Assembly (NCBI GenBank): GCA_038116745.1
Contig: JAYODW010000006.1
Location: 1-64,000 of the forward strand
From: JAYODW01 sp038116745
Lineage (GTDB): Bacteria; Pseudomonadota; Gammaproteobacteria; Ga0077536
Length of the DNA stretch: 64,000 nucleotides
Direction: 5' to 3'
In this document: in pieces, positions 54,481-62,443 of the stretch
How positions within the stretch are numbered: position 1 is the stretch's first letter
Layout of the letters: every line of letters starts with the position of its first letter
Position numbers and translations under genes: made by a program
Notes under the pieces: generated by a model
Databases searched by the model: none
What the model saw: the letters and a program-made list of their open reading frames with translations, nothing else
Told to the model about the DNA's origin: nothing

Positions 54481-55544
54481 GTCGACATGAACCAGGCGCT
54501 CTGTCGGTAGCGATCACAGGCATGACGCATGAAAACAACCATGACTGCGCCCGCCGGCACCGCAACGAGCGCGCCGAACAATCCGAGCAGCTGACTCCCC
54601 GCCAGCACGACAAAAATGACCGCAACCGGATGGAGACCGATCCGTTCACCCACGAGATATGGCGCCAGAACCATCGCCTCCAGTGCCTGAGCGACGGCGA
54701 ACACAAGGCCGACTGCAAAAACATGGGCGACATCGTGGAATTGCAGAAATGCTGCAAGCCCGCTGGCCAGCATGCCAATGGACATACCGAGGTAGGGAAT
54801 AAAACTGAGCCCTCCGGCGATTACACCAATCGCAAGGGCCGTGTGCAGACCAACAACCCAGAGGCCTGCCGAATAGATGAGAGCTAAAGCCCCCATCAAG
54901 ACCACCTGTCCGCGCACAAACTCGGCGAGAACAGCATCGACCTCACGCGCGAGTCTCCGAACCAGAGGGGCAGAACGACGCGGGATGAGTCCATTGATAC
55001 GCCCAATCATTTCGTCCCAATCACGTAAAAGGTAGAACGTCACAACCGGAATCAACAGAAGACAGGCCACGAAAGCAAACAGCGCAGCGCCCGAGTCGCC
55101 GACCCTCCTCAGAACAAGGACCAGAGCTGGGCCGAGCTCCTGCCAGTTCGCGCGCAGCGCTTTGCCTAGCTCAGAGCTCGTTAATCCAACTGTTTTCGTC
55201 GACTCAGCCAGCAATGGAAACGCAGCCTGCGCTTGTTCGATTAAACCCGGAATTCCGCCAATAAAAATCCCGAGCTGCCGCGTGAGCAAGGGAAGAACTA
55301 CCAAGAGGCCAAGTGCGCCCGCAGCAAGAAGCATTGCAAACACCAGCGCAACGGCGCCCGTGCGACCGAGTCCTTTGCGCTCCAGCCAGTCGACCCAGGG
55401 GTCAGCGAGGTAGGCGAGCAGAAATGCGACAACGAATGGCGTCAAAACAGGAGCCAGCAAATACCCGAGCCCGAGCAGGGCTGCACTCAGTCCCACCCAG
55501 AGCCAGAGCAAACCTAGCCCAGGTTCAGATATTCGCTCTGACAT
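54477..55544 (-). CDS. AI-2E family transporter (PerM/YhhT type)
   Basis: About 355 aa with seven to eight hydrophobic segments. Diagnostic are LLAYLADPWVDWLERKGLGR near the N-terminus, FYLLRDWDEM in the middle, and YLGMSIGMLASGLAAFLQF plus LAPYLVGERIGLHPVAVIFVV near the end. Family members are proposed exporters of AI-2 or other solutes; the substrate here is unknown. I preferred the ATG at 55544 to a TTG at 55583. Confidence 0.88.
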   Translation of the reverse strand: MSERISEPGLGLLWLWVGLSAALLGLGYLLAPVLTPFVVAFLLAYLADPWVDWLERKGLGRTGAVALVFAMLLAAGALGLLVVLPLLTRQLGIFIGGIPGLIEQAQAAFPLLAESTKTVGLTSSELGKALRANWQELGPALVLVLRRVGDSGAALFAFVACLLLIPVVTFYLLRDWDEMIGRINGLIPRRSAPLVRRLAREVDAVLAEFVRGQVVLMGALALIYSAGLWVVGLHTALAIGVIAGGLSFIPYLGMSIGMLASGLAAFLQFHDVAHVFAVGLVFAVAQALEAMVLAPYLVGERIGLHPVAVIFVVLAGSQLLGLFGALVAVPAGAVMVVFMRHACDRYRQSAWFMST

Positions 55545-55597
55545 AGCTGACGTTGATGGCTGAAAGGTCTGCGCCCGTGCCAAGCAGAGCTGAGGGC

Positions 55598-56650
55598 TCA
55601 GTGACGCAACGCATATGCGCCGACAGGTGTGTCCAGTGGCAACAGCACGTCGCCAAACGCGATGCCCTGAGTCAGCCCTGAAGCCCCACTCCTGGTCGTG
55701 ATTTTAAAGCTGACAAGATCAGCCTCGAACATCGCAGGGAAGACGGCCGTCACGGTGTCGAGCGCCTGCAGGTAGTTGGACAGCCGGGCGTAATCGGCGA
55801 GGGAATTGACACCATAAACATTCAGAGTCACACGTTCATCCTGAGTCGCATTACTGACATGCGCAAACCACCCGGCCAGGGTGTCAGCAAGGTGGTCGAT
55901 TCCGTCGTCGGTTAAAAGTGTCGGCAGAGTGCCATCCTGTGACCAGCTGAAAACCTCGCCTTCTACCTGTGCCACCCAATCTGCTACCCACAAGCCCGGC
56001 GCGGCATCCCTGACATAGCCGACCAGCGTCGCCGGCGTGCCGTAGCGAGATGACAAGGTCAGCGCTGTCGCTGCCAGGCCCTGCCAGTCTTGTAGCGGTG
56101 TCAGGTTCCGCGCCTCTTCAATATCGAGGAGCGGAAACAACAGGGGAATACCGCGCTGGGACGCCCGCTTTTTCAGTGCATTCCCGAGTATCAACGGTTC
56201 ATCGCTGCTAGCGATCCGGCGTTGCGTGCCCTCCTCAACGACAAGCCACACCAACGCCTCCGGACGTTCTTTGCTCCACGTCGGGATTCCCATCGCGTTA
56301 AGGCGTGCGAGCAGCGCTGGCGCATCAAACTCAGCCCACAGGTGAAGAGCCCCGCTCAGCTCTGCAACTTCATAGCTGTAGCTGAGGAGCAGATCCGATG
56401 CCTGATCCAGCAACCCATCAATGCCGTTCTGAAAGCTGATAAACCGGTTTCCAGTGACTTTGATCAGCACCGCGACGAGCGCCTCGCGGGCCACCACACG
56501 CATCTGTTCCGGCGAGCGGTCTCTGACTTCTACACGCGCGCTGAACAGGCCGAGGACATCCACACCCCAAGCGTTACCCCAAACGCTGAACAGCACGAGG
56601 GCCAATAGCGCATGCCTGAGTACCTTGGTCGATTGATTGGAAACTGCCAC
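55598..56650 (-). CDS. DUF2066 domain-containing exported protein
   Basis: About 350 residues with a signal peptide (ALLALVLFSVWGNAWG) followed by the DUF2066 region (VEVRDRSPEQMRVVAREALVAVLIKVTG). The rest is mixed alpha/beta with no further recognised motif. DUF2066 genes commonly stand between purM and a PerM-type permease and hda in gammaproteobacteria, but no function is known. The GTG at 56650 places the start just before the signal peptide; the frame extends to 56701. Confidence 0.82.
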   Translation of the reverse strand: MAVSNQSTKVLRHALLALVLFSVWGNAWGVDVLGLFSARVEVRDRSPEQMRVVAREALVAVLIKVTGNRFISFQNGIDGLLDQASDLLLSYSYEVAELSGALHLWAEFDAPALLARLNAMGIPTWSKERPEALVWLVVEEGTQRRIASSDEPLILGNALKKRASQRGIPLLFPLLDIEEARNLTPLQDWQGLAATALTLSSRYGTPATLVGYVRDAAPGLWVADWVAQVEGEVFSWSQDGTLPTLLTDDGIDHLADTLAGWFAHVSNATQDERVTLNVYGVNSLADYARLSNYLQALDTVTAVFPAMFEADLVSFKITTRSGASGLTQGIAFGDVLLPLDTPVGAYALRH

Positions 56651-56726
56651 GGCGCCGAACGCTATGTGGAACCTCCAACCCAAGTCAAGGCTTATCCTCA
56701 CTACACAATGCAGCTACGATCGCAGC

Positions 56727-57776
56727 ATGTCTGACGGCATGAAAAAACGGCTGACCTACCGTGATGCAGGCGTCGATATCCAGCGGGGAGAAGAACTCGT
56801 GTCCCGGATTTCCGGCGCCGCCGCGGCAACCCGACGTGCGGGCGTCATGGGCGGACTCGGCGGCTTCGGCGGGCTGTTTGACCTGGCGCAGGCTGGCTAC
56901 CGAAACCCTGTGCTGGTCTCCTCCACTGACGGCGTAGGCACCAAGCTGCTATTAGCAATTGAGCTTGATCGGCACGACTCGATTGGCCTCGATCTGGTCG
57001 CGATGTGCGTCAATGACATTGTGGTCCAGGGTGCGGAACCGCTGCTTTTTCTCGATTATTTTGCAACCGGAAAGCTTGCCGTCGACACCGCGGAAACTGT
57101 GATTACAGGTATCGCATCTGGCTGTGAGGAAGCCGGCGCCACGCTTCTTGGCGGCGAAACTGCCGAAATGCCGGGGATGTACCCTGCAGGACACTACGAC
57201 CTTGCTGGATTCTGCGTTGGCGCAGTCGAGAAAGAACGCCTGATCGACGGTTCCAAGGTCACCGCAGGAGACGTCGTCCTTGGCCTGGCATCCAGCGGGA
57301 TCCATTCGAATGGTTACTCTCTGGTCCGACACATCCTCGACACGCGACAGATTTCCTTGGCCGAGAAACACGCCGACAGAACCCTTGGCGATCTCCTGCT
57401 GACACCGACGCGCATCTATGTAAGATCTCTCCTGAGGACACTGAAAGAACACGACTTGCACGCCCTTGCACACATCACCGGCGGAGGTCTGACAGAGAAT
57501 ATTCCCAGGGTGATCCCTTCTGGTTTGTGTGCGGAAATCGACCTGGCTAACTGGCGTTTGCCCGAAATTTTCTGCTGGTTACGAGACCAGGCGGACCTTG
57601 AGCAGCAAGAGCTACTGCGGACTTTTAACTGCGGCATCGGCATGGTGGTCGTTGCGGCGGCCGCGGATGCTGCAGCAGTGACGGCAGCGCTCACCGCTGC
57701 AGGAGAGACTGTCTACGAAATCGGGGTCATTCGGCACGCGGACGAAGCAATTTGTTTCCGCGGCCGGTTGACCTGA
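56727..57776 (+). CDS. purM: Phosphoribosylformylglycinamidine cyclo-ligase
   Basis: It makes aminoimidazole ribonucleotide (AIR) in purine synthesis. Seen are LTYRDAGVDIQRGEELV, GGLFDL, VSSTDGVGTKLLLA, DLVAMCVNDIVVQGAEPLLFLDYFATG, GGETAEMPGMYP and HITGGGLTENIPRV, all PurM signatures. The ATG at 56727 gives 349 aa; an upstream frame (56637) overlaps the divergent DUF2066 gene. purN, which usually follows purM, is not here; trmJ converges after 10 bases. Confidence 0.97.
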   Translation: MSDGMKKRLTYRDAGVDIQRGEELVSRISGAAAATRRAGVMGGLGGFGGLFDLAQAGYRNPVLVSSTDGVGTKLLLAIELDRHDSIGLDLVAMCVNDIVVQGAEPLLFLDYFATGKLAVDTAETVITGIASGCEEAGATLLGGETAEMPGMYPAGHYDLAGFCVGAVEKERLIDGSKVTAGDVVLGLASSGIHSNGYSLVRHILDTRQISLAEKHADRTLGDLLLTPTRIYVRSLLRTLKEHDLHALAHITGGGLTENIPRVIPSGLCAEIDLANWRLPEIFCWLRDQADLEQQELLRTFNCGIGMVVVAAAADAAAVTAALTAAGETVYEIGVIRHADEAICFRGRLT

Positions 57777-57786
57777 GGACGTCACA

Positions 57787-58554
57787 TCAAGGCGTCAGGC
57801 TGGTTTCCACAGCACTCAAAAAACCTCTTAGAATCTGTACGTCGCTGTGCATCAAGCGACCACGCGATAGCATCCGCTGCAGGCGCCGTTCCAACAATTT
57901 GGGGCGGTCAGGATCAAAGTACGAAACCCTGACCATCACGCTCAGCGCATGCTCTTTTGCTGCGGCGATTTCAGCAGCGCTGGCCGCACGATCTTTTCGG
58001 CTGGTACGTCTGTCCACGCCGGTGACGTGGGCGAGGCGCATTTCGTACGCGCAGATCTGCACTGCCTGCGCCAGATTCAGCGAACTGAACGATGCATCCG
58101 TCGGAATGGTGACAGCGCGCTGGCACCGGTCGAGCTCCTCGTTGGTCAGACCACTTCGCTCTCGCCCGAAGACCAGGGCTACGCGCTGCGTACTCTCCGC
58201 GGCGAGCGCTGCGGCTTCTCGCGGGGTCACCAATGGCCAGGAGATATGACGCTCTCGGGCTGTGGTACCGAAAACCAGGCTGCAGCCCCGCAGCGCCTCA
58301 TCCAGCCCCGAGGTCACCTCAGCGCGCGCCAGCACGTCATCCGCGCCTGAAGCCATCGCCGTCGCTTCTGCAGCAGGGAACCGCGTCGGCTCGACGAGCG
58401 CAAGATCCGTCAGGCCCATCGCCTTCATTGCGCGCGCGGCAGCGCCGATGTTCCCGGGGTGCGTGGTGCCAACCAGGACGATGCGCAGCCGGCTCAAAAG
58501 AGTGGTCTCATTGCCAGCCTGCGCTGAGGAGGGCGTTGTCCGATCGGTTACCAT
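57787..58554 (-). CDS. trmJ: tRNA (cytidine/uridine-32-2'-O)-methyltransferase TrmJ
   Basis: A SPOUT methyltransferase for Cm32/Um32. Motif 1 is VLVGTTHPGNIGAAARAMKAMG, motif 2 ALVFGRERSGLTNEEL and motif 3 FSSLNLAQAVQICAYEMR. A C-terminal extension (about residues 170-255) distinguishes it from TrmL. The ATG at 58554 is used; 58578 would nearly touch suhB. The divergent trmJ-suhB pair is conserved with E. coli. Confidence 0.95.
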   Translation of the reverse strand: MVTDRTTPSSAQAGNETTLLSRLRIVLVGTTHPGNIGAAARAMKAMGLTDLALVEPTRFPAAEATAMASGADDVLARAEVTSGLDEALRGCSLVFGTTARERHISWPLVTPREAAALAAESTQRVALVFGRERSGLTNEELDRCQRAVTIPTDASFSSLNLAQAVQICAYEMRLAHVTGVDRRTSRKDRAASAAEIAAAKEHALSVMVRVSYFDPDRPKLLERRLQRMLSRGRLMHSDVQILRGFLSAVETSLTP

Positions 58555-58583
58555 TCGACGGATTCTACTGCGCGACATTCTTC

Positions 58584-59414
58584 ATGCACCCTATGCTTAA
58601 TATTGCCGTTCGAGCTGCGCGACGCGCTGGAACGATCCTTGCCCGCGGGCAGAATCGGCTCTACGAGGTGCAGGTAGAGCAGAGGGGCGAAGTTGAGTTC
58701 TCTACTGACATCGGCCGCCAAGCTGAGATTGCCATCTTAGACACGTTGCAAACCGCCTATCCAGGCCACGCTACTTCGTCGCGGGAATCGGGACAGCGCG
58801 GCGACTCGGATTACCTATGGCTCGTTGAGCCGCTCAGCGGCGTAACGAACTACCTGCGCGGGAACCCCCACTTCGCGGTATCCATCGCACTCGAAGTACG
58901 CGGACGACTGAATCAGGCCGTCGTTTACGACCCGCTCCGCGACGAAATGTTTACGGCATCCCGGGGTTCCGGTGCCCTACTTAACGATCACAAAATTCGA
59001 AGCCAGGGAAATCACCGGACCGGCGCTAATCTGATTGGCGTGGGAGCCTCATCAAGGCGCGGGCCGGATAGCTCTGCCAGCACTCTAAGCTTCTCCGGCG
59101 TGACCAAGGCGCCGTGTGAAATGCGCTCCTCAGGATCGGCTGCTCTAGATATGGCATACGTTGCCTGCGGCCGGCTTGACGGCTATTGGGAATTCAACCT
59201 TCATGCCTTAGAGGTCGCAGCCGGCTGCCTGTTGGTCTCAGAATCGGGTGGGCTGGTTGGCGACCCGTACGGCGGGGAAAACCATCTTGAGTCTGGTCGA
59301 CTCGTCGCTGCCACGCCGCGTATGTTTCGTGAGCTGCTACCCGCGCTGTCAAAAATCTCCAAAGCGACTGCCCCGGCAGATCTGCAGTCCAACTCCGGCA
59401 CGAAGTCTGCCTAG
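58584..59414 (+). CDS. suhB: SuhB-like inositol monophosphatase homolog with substituted active site
   Basis: A 276-aa protein with clear SuhB similarity: HFAVSIALEVRGR, AVVYDPLRDEMFTASRGSGA, SGSAALDMAYVACGRLDG and AAGCLLVSESGG. E. coli SuhB is both an inositol monophosphatase and a Nus-type factor in rRNA transcription antitermination. Here the metal ligands are changed: the Asp of TNVDKAAE is Gly44 (TDIGRQAE), the first Glu of EESG is Arg67 (RESG), DPLDGTTN reads EPLSGVTN (Glu82, Ser85), and PWDFAAG reads ALEVAAG (Glu210). Phosphatase activity is therefore unlikely, while the fold and the conserved place opposite trmJ suggest the non-catalytic role persists. The reading frame is intact. The glycosyltransferase gene starts 9 bases later. 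Confidence 0.9.
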   Translation: MHPMLNIAVRAARRAGTILARGQNRLYEVQVEQRGEVEFSTDIGRQAEIAILDTLQTAYPGHATSSRESGQRGDSDYLWLVEPLSGVTNYLRGNPHFAVSIALEVRGRLNQAVVYDPLRDEMFTASRGSGALLNDHKIRSQGNHRTGANLIGVGASSRRGPDSSASTLSFSGVTKAPCEMRSSGSAALDMAYVACGRLDGYWEFNLHALEVAAGCLLVSESGGLVGDPYGGENHLESGRLVAATPRMFRELLPALSKISKATAPADLQSNSGTKSA

Positions 59415-59423
59415 CGCGCCGTT

Positions 59424-60338
59424 GTGACCGACTTCACTATCGTTCTGCCGGCAAAAAATGAAGCAAAGAATCTCCGCAAGCTGCTGCCGGAGATCCAGCG
59501 CCTCCACCCGCACTGCGAAATTATTGTGGTCGACGATGGCAGTGACGACGATACCGCCGCGGTCTGCCAAGAATTCTCCGTAGCCTGCCACCGCCATCCT
59601 TACAGCCTGGGAAATGGTGCGGCAATCAAGAGCGGTGTGCGGCTGTCTCAGACCGATATCACGGTGTTCATGGACGCCGATGGTCAACACAACCCTTCTG
59701 ATATTCGGGCGCTCATTGACCAGCTCGCGTTGGGCCACGAGATGGCCGTCGGAGCTAGAACCGCATCGACGCAGGCGTCCTTATTAAGACGCTTAGGCAA
59801 CCTGATCTACAACCGCCTGGCCTCTTACATGACGGGTCACTCGATCCCCGACCTGACCTCCGGTTTTCGGGCAGTCCGCACTCGCCATTTCGAGCGCTTT
59901 CTGTACCTCTTGCCGAACGGTTTTTCATACCCGACCACTTCCACGATGGCTTTTTTCAGATCGGGACTTCCGGTCAGCTATGTAGCCGTCAGCGCGCGGG
60001 AGCGAGGGGGAAAGAGCCATATCCGCCTGGTGCGCGATGGTATGCGTTTCCTCATGATTATTATGAGGGTAGGCACACTTTTCTCTCCGATGCGCTTTTT
60101 CCTCCCGGTAAGCGGAGCACTCTTTGCGACAGCTATTAGCTATTACGGCTACACCTATTTCTCCAGCCATCGTCTGACCAACATGACGGTTCTTCTCACT
60201 ATTGCCGCGCTGCTCACCTTTATGATGGGCATACTCGCTGAGCTGATTTCTGCGCTTCACTACAAGGAAGCAAACCTTGAACGCCGGTCGTTGCGGCGGG
60301 AAAAATCAGAGGAGCAACTTAAAGAGAGAGAAAGCTGA
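59424..60338 (+). CDS. Family 2 glycosyltransferase with C-terminal membrane segments (DPM1/ArnC-like)
   Basis: A 304-aa GT-A enzyme: FTIVLPAKNEAKNLRKLLPE, nucleotide-binding IIVVDDGSDDDT, the DxD region FMDADGQHNP and the acceptor region PDLTSGFRAVR. Two hydrophobic helices near the C-terminus (about residues 225-245 and 252-275) anchor it in the membrane. Such proteins usually transfer a sugar from a nucleotide sugar to polyprenyl phosphate. It directly follows suhB and points towards a decayed membrane/TPR gene, so it may once have served a surface or pilin glycan system (inference). The start is GTG. Confidence 0.85.
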   Translation: MTDFTIVLPAKNEAKNLRKLLPEIQRLHPHCEIIVVDDGSDDDTAAVCQEFSVACHRHPYSLGNGAAIKSGVRLSQTDITVFMDADGQHNPSDIRALIDQLALGHEMAVGARTASTQASLLRRLGNLIYNRLASYMTGHSIPDLTSGFRAVRTRHFERFLYLLPNGFSYPTTSTMAFFRSGLPVSYVAVSARERGGKSHIRLVRDGMRFLMIIMRVGTLFSPMRFFLPVSGALFATAISYYGYTYFSSHRLTNMTVLLTIAALLTFMMGILAELISALHYKEANLERRSLRREKSEEQLKERES

Positions 60339-60353
60339 GATTCCGGTCTCAGC

Positions 60354-60600
60354 TCAGTTGTCCGCACAACCGTCCGCAAGCATCTTCCCGACGGCAGAAT
60401 CGACCGCCGTGAAACGGCTCGGCAGCGGGCGTCGTCTCGCAAGCTGTAGCGCATTCTCCGCCCTTTCCTGTCTCCCAGCTCGCAGGCCCATTCGGCCCAC
60501 AGATATTCCGCCATGGCGTCGCTTCGCGATTCGGACGCCGCAGACTGAATTTTTTTAATCGCGCTCTGACGATCTCCTGCTTGGGCAACAAGTAGCGCGT
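60354..60600 (-). pseudogene. C-terminal remnant of a TPR-type protein, frameshifted and cut by an IS3 element
   Basis: On the minus strand, from the IS edge, one frame reads ALLVAQAGDRQSAIKKIQSA and goes on to AEYLWAEWACELG, which looks like the last TPR helices of a larger protein. Sense then shifts to another frame (RAENALQLARRRPLPSRF ... VGKMLADGCADN, stop at 60354-60356). The two frames join near GAGCTGGGAGACAGG, so a small indel is likely. Together with the membrane-protein remnant on the far side of the IS it appears to be one broken gene. No function is left. Confidence 0.55.
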
Positions 60601-60644
60601 CGGCGTCACCCCTTCCTGAGTAGCATTTTGATCTAGAGTCCGGC
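60601..60644 (+). repeat. Left terminal inverted repeat of the IS3-family element
   Basis: Begins CGGCGTCACCCC and continues with TGAGTAG, TGATCT and GAGTCCGG blocks. The same blocks occur in inverted orientation at 61747-61790, with scattered mismatches. Confidence 0.7.
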
Positions 60645-61465
60645 GGTTACTGTATTTGATTCCCCTTTGCTCTGTCGTGCGTATTGGGAGGGGGTCAGCC
60701 CACCCAGTCCTTTCTTTGGTCGCTCTTCGTTGTATTCCCTGCGCCAGCGTTCGATGAGCCGCCGCGCGTGTCGGAGATTGAGGAACCAGTGTTCGTTCAA
60801 GCACTCATCCCTGAAGCGACTGTTGAATGATTCGATGTAGGCGTTTTGATTCGGCTTGCCAGGCTCGATCAGGCGCAGCTTCACACCGTGCTTGTGCGCC
60901 CACTCCAGCATCGCTCTGCCGGTAAATTCTTTCCCGTTGTCGATCCGGATGACTCCAGGATAGCCACAACGGGCACAGATACGATCCAGTACGCGGACCG
61001 CCGAGCGCATGTTCAGCGTGGGCAGCAACTGACTCCGTAGTACCGTCATCCACGATGCCGAGGACCCTCATCTGCCGGCCGCCACTGAGGCGATCGAACA
61101 CAAAATCCATCGACCAGACTGCATTGGCTGAGTCGGGTCGCGCCAGCGGCTGACGGTCCGTAATCGGTACTTTCTTGCGCCTACGCCGCTTGATCTGCAG
61201 CTTCTCGGCAGCATACAGACGCTCCACCCGCTTGTGGTTCACGATTTCTCCGGCCTGCCGGAGCTTCAGATAGATCATTCCCGCACCGTAGGTGACGCTG
61301 CGCCAGCGCAACAATCTTCTGCCGAAGCTCAATGTTCCGATCTGGCCGTGGCCGATAACGCAGTGCGCTGGCGCTCATACTCTCGATCCTTAGTGCTTTG
61401 CGCTCTGATAAGCCTCGGTTCCGCATCCAGCCCACCGCCTCGCGGCGTGCCGGTGCGGTCACCAT
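60633..61465 (-). pseudogene. IS3-family transposase orfB, two frameshifts
   Basis: The DDE integrase part of the transposase, read in three successive frames. Frame 1 starts at ATG 61465 and runs to about 61314 (IELRQKIVALAQRH). Compared with relatives, about five bases are missing there, and sense continues in a second frame (YGAGMIYLKLRQAGEIVNHK, then NAVWSMDFVFDRL with the first catalytic Asp). A second break near 61010 moves sense to a third frame holding VIRIDNGKEFTGRAM (second Asp) and NAYIESFNSRFRDECLNEHW (Glu). All catalytic residues survive, but no full-length product can be made. Confidence 0.85.
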
Positions 61466-61722
61466 TTTTTTTGCAGCGCTTCCTTGATCACGTCGTTCTC
61501 GAGCATCGTCTCGGCCAGCAGCTTCTTCAGCTTCGCGTTCTCGGCCTCAAGCACCTTCTGACGCTTCGCTTCCGAAATATCCATCCCGCCATACTTGCTC
61601 TGCCACGTGTAGAAACTCGCATCGGAAAACCCGTGCCGCCGGCACAGCTCCTTCACCGGCATCCCTGAGTCCGCTTCCTTCAAAAAACCGATGATCTGCT
61701 CATCGCTGTAGCGCTTCTTAAT
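61459..61722 (-). CDS. IS3-family transposase orfA, probable ATT start
   Basis: An 87-aa helix-turn-helix/leucine-zipper protein: KKRYSDEQIIGFLKEADSGM, ELCRRHGFSDASFYTWQSKY and ENAKLKKLLAETMLENDVIK. The family start falls on an ATT codon at 61722, preceded six bases upstream by a perfect AGGAGG; the next usual start is TTG 61683, which would cut 13 conserved residues. The end overlaps an A8 run (61465-61472), the site for a -1 frameshift into orfB. Confidence 0.85.
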   Translation of the reverse strand: MKKRYSDEQIIGFLKEADSGMPVKELCRRHGFSDASFYTWQSKYGGMDISEAKRQKVLEAENAKLKKLLAETMLENDVIKEALQKKW

Positions 61723-61746
61723 ATCCGTCCTCCTGCTCCATTGAGG

Positions 61747-61790
61747 CCAGACTCCAGATCATTGCACTACTCAATCAGGGGGTGACGCCG
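61747..61790 (-). repeat. Right terminal inverted repeat of the IS3-family element
   Basis: Its complement begins CGGCGTCACCCCC and continues TTGAGTAG, TGATCT and GAGTCTGG, matching the left end imperfectly. It lies 24 bases before the orfA ATT start. Confidence 0.7.
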
Positions 61791-62130
61791 ACCCCACTGA
61801 GGCTGCGCACAAGGAAAAAAATCAGCACACCATTGGCGAGATTTAACAGAACATTGACAGCTTTCCAGTACATCCACTCGTCGCCATGAAGCCAGCTATT
61901 TAATGCGAACGACGCCATGCAAATGGGTCTACCAAATAAGCTCGGAGAAACTAATGAATGCTTCGCGACTGAATTTTTCCGTTGGCTCAAGCAGCTCTAT
62001 AGGCACGAGGTCCCGAAAATCGTCGAGCAAGAGAGCCTCGGCTAGTCGGGGGATCTATAGGAAACCTCTGACCGTTAGAATGAGAAGAGGAACGACAGCA
62101 TTTGGCCCGATTTGTCAGATGACCTGACTG
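61791..62130 (-). pseudogene. N-terminal remnant of a polytopic membrane protein (GT39/TPR-membrane type)
   Basis: Minus-strand sense is spread over two frames. The upstream part reads AVVPLLILTVRGFL, an in-frame TAG, IPRLAEALLLDDFRDLVPIE and LLEPTEKFSREAFIS; a one-base shift then leads to SPSLFGRPICMASFALNSWL, KAVNVLLNLANGVLIFFLVR and the IS edge. A hydrophobic N-terminus, an LLDDF-type motif, then GRPxxMxSFALN and KxxNxLLxLxNGxLxFLL are typical of large membrane proteins with C-terminal TPRs linked to protein or polysaccharide glycosylation. Both a stop and a frameshift precede the IS, so decay was not caused by the insertion alone. Confidence 0.55.
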
Positions 62131-62258
62131 CGCGGCCCAAGGAAATCCCGGTGGCGCTCTTTGGGATGGTGAGCTTGCTGGAGAATGCAGTCGCCCATCT
62201 AAATCCGCTACGGCAGTTCATTTTGTCTGCCTGGCGCGGCGAAACGCAGCGACAGTAG
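62079..62258 (+). other. Unassigned coding-like fragment
   Basis: A stop-free plus-strand stretch of 59 codons with ordinary protein composition, including DDLTARPKEIPVALFGMVSL and ENAVAHLNPLRQFILSAWRG, ending TAG at 62256-62258. It has no convincing start or ribosome site and follows a TAG, so it may be the tail of another decayed gene. I do not recognise the family. Its first 50 bases overlap the antisense membrane-protein remnant. Confidence 0.3.
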
Positions 62259-62396
62259 CGAGAAGAAATTGTTTTTAGGCTGCGGTGCTACCCACGGCCT
62301 TCACGCCCGCGCGAGCTACCGTTGCCGGAGTTTCCAAAGGCGTTTTTGAAATGACGGGCCGGCAGTCATCGCGACTGACCGACCCGGGATTGGCAG

Positions 62397-62425
62397 CGAT
62401 ACCCGTCACGTCGGCGTGGGTATCG
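62397..62425 (-). terminator. Hairpin 19 bases downstream of pilA
   Basis: A stem of CGATACC/GGTATCG with an inner CACG/CGTG stem and a TCGG-type loop. No T-run follows on the minus strand, so it may protect the 3' end of pilA mRNA rather than terminate it intrinsically. From 62259 to 62396 nothing else was recognised. Confidence 0.35.
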
Positions 62426-62443
62426 GGTTAGCGAAACAACGCT

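Larger units (their letters stand above)
60601..61790 (-). mobile_element. Decayed IS3-family insertion sequence
   Basis: About 1.19 kb. It contains an intact orfA, an A8 slippery run at the orfA/orfB junction and an orfB split over three frames. Imperfect inverted repeats of about 44 bases bound it: the left end 60601 and the complement of the right end 61790 both begin CGGCGTCACCCC and share TGAGTAG, TGATCT and GAGTC blocks. No target-site duplication could be recognised. With orfB broken it should not move by itself. Confidence 0.85.

Noticed and set aside
58233..58583. N-terminal extension of the suhB frame
   Set aside because: It is antisense to trmJ and has no SuhB similarity; MHPMLNIAVRAAR at 58584 is the family start.
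60349..60804. A 151-codon minus-strand frame crossing the IS edge
   Set aside because: It joins IS end sequence with flanking remnant in a frame that matches neither; not a gene.
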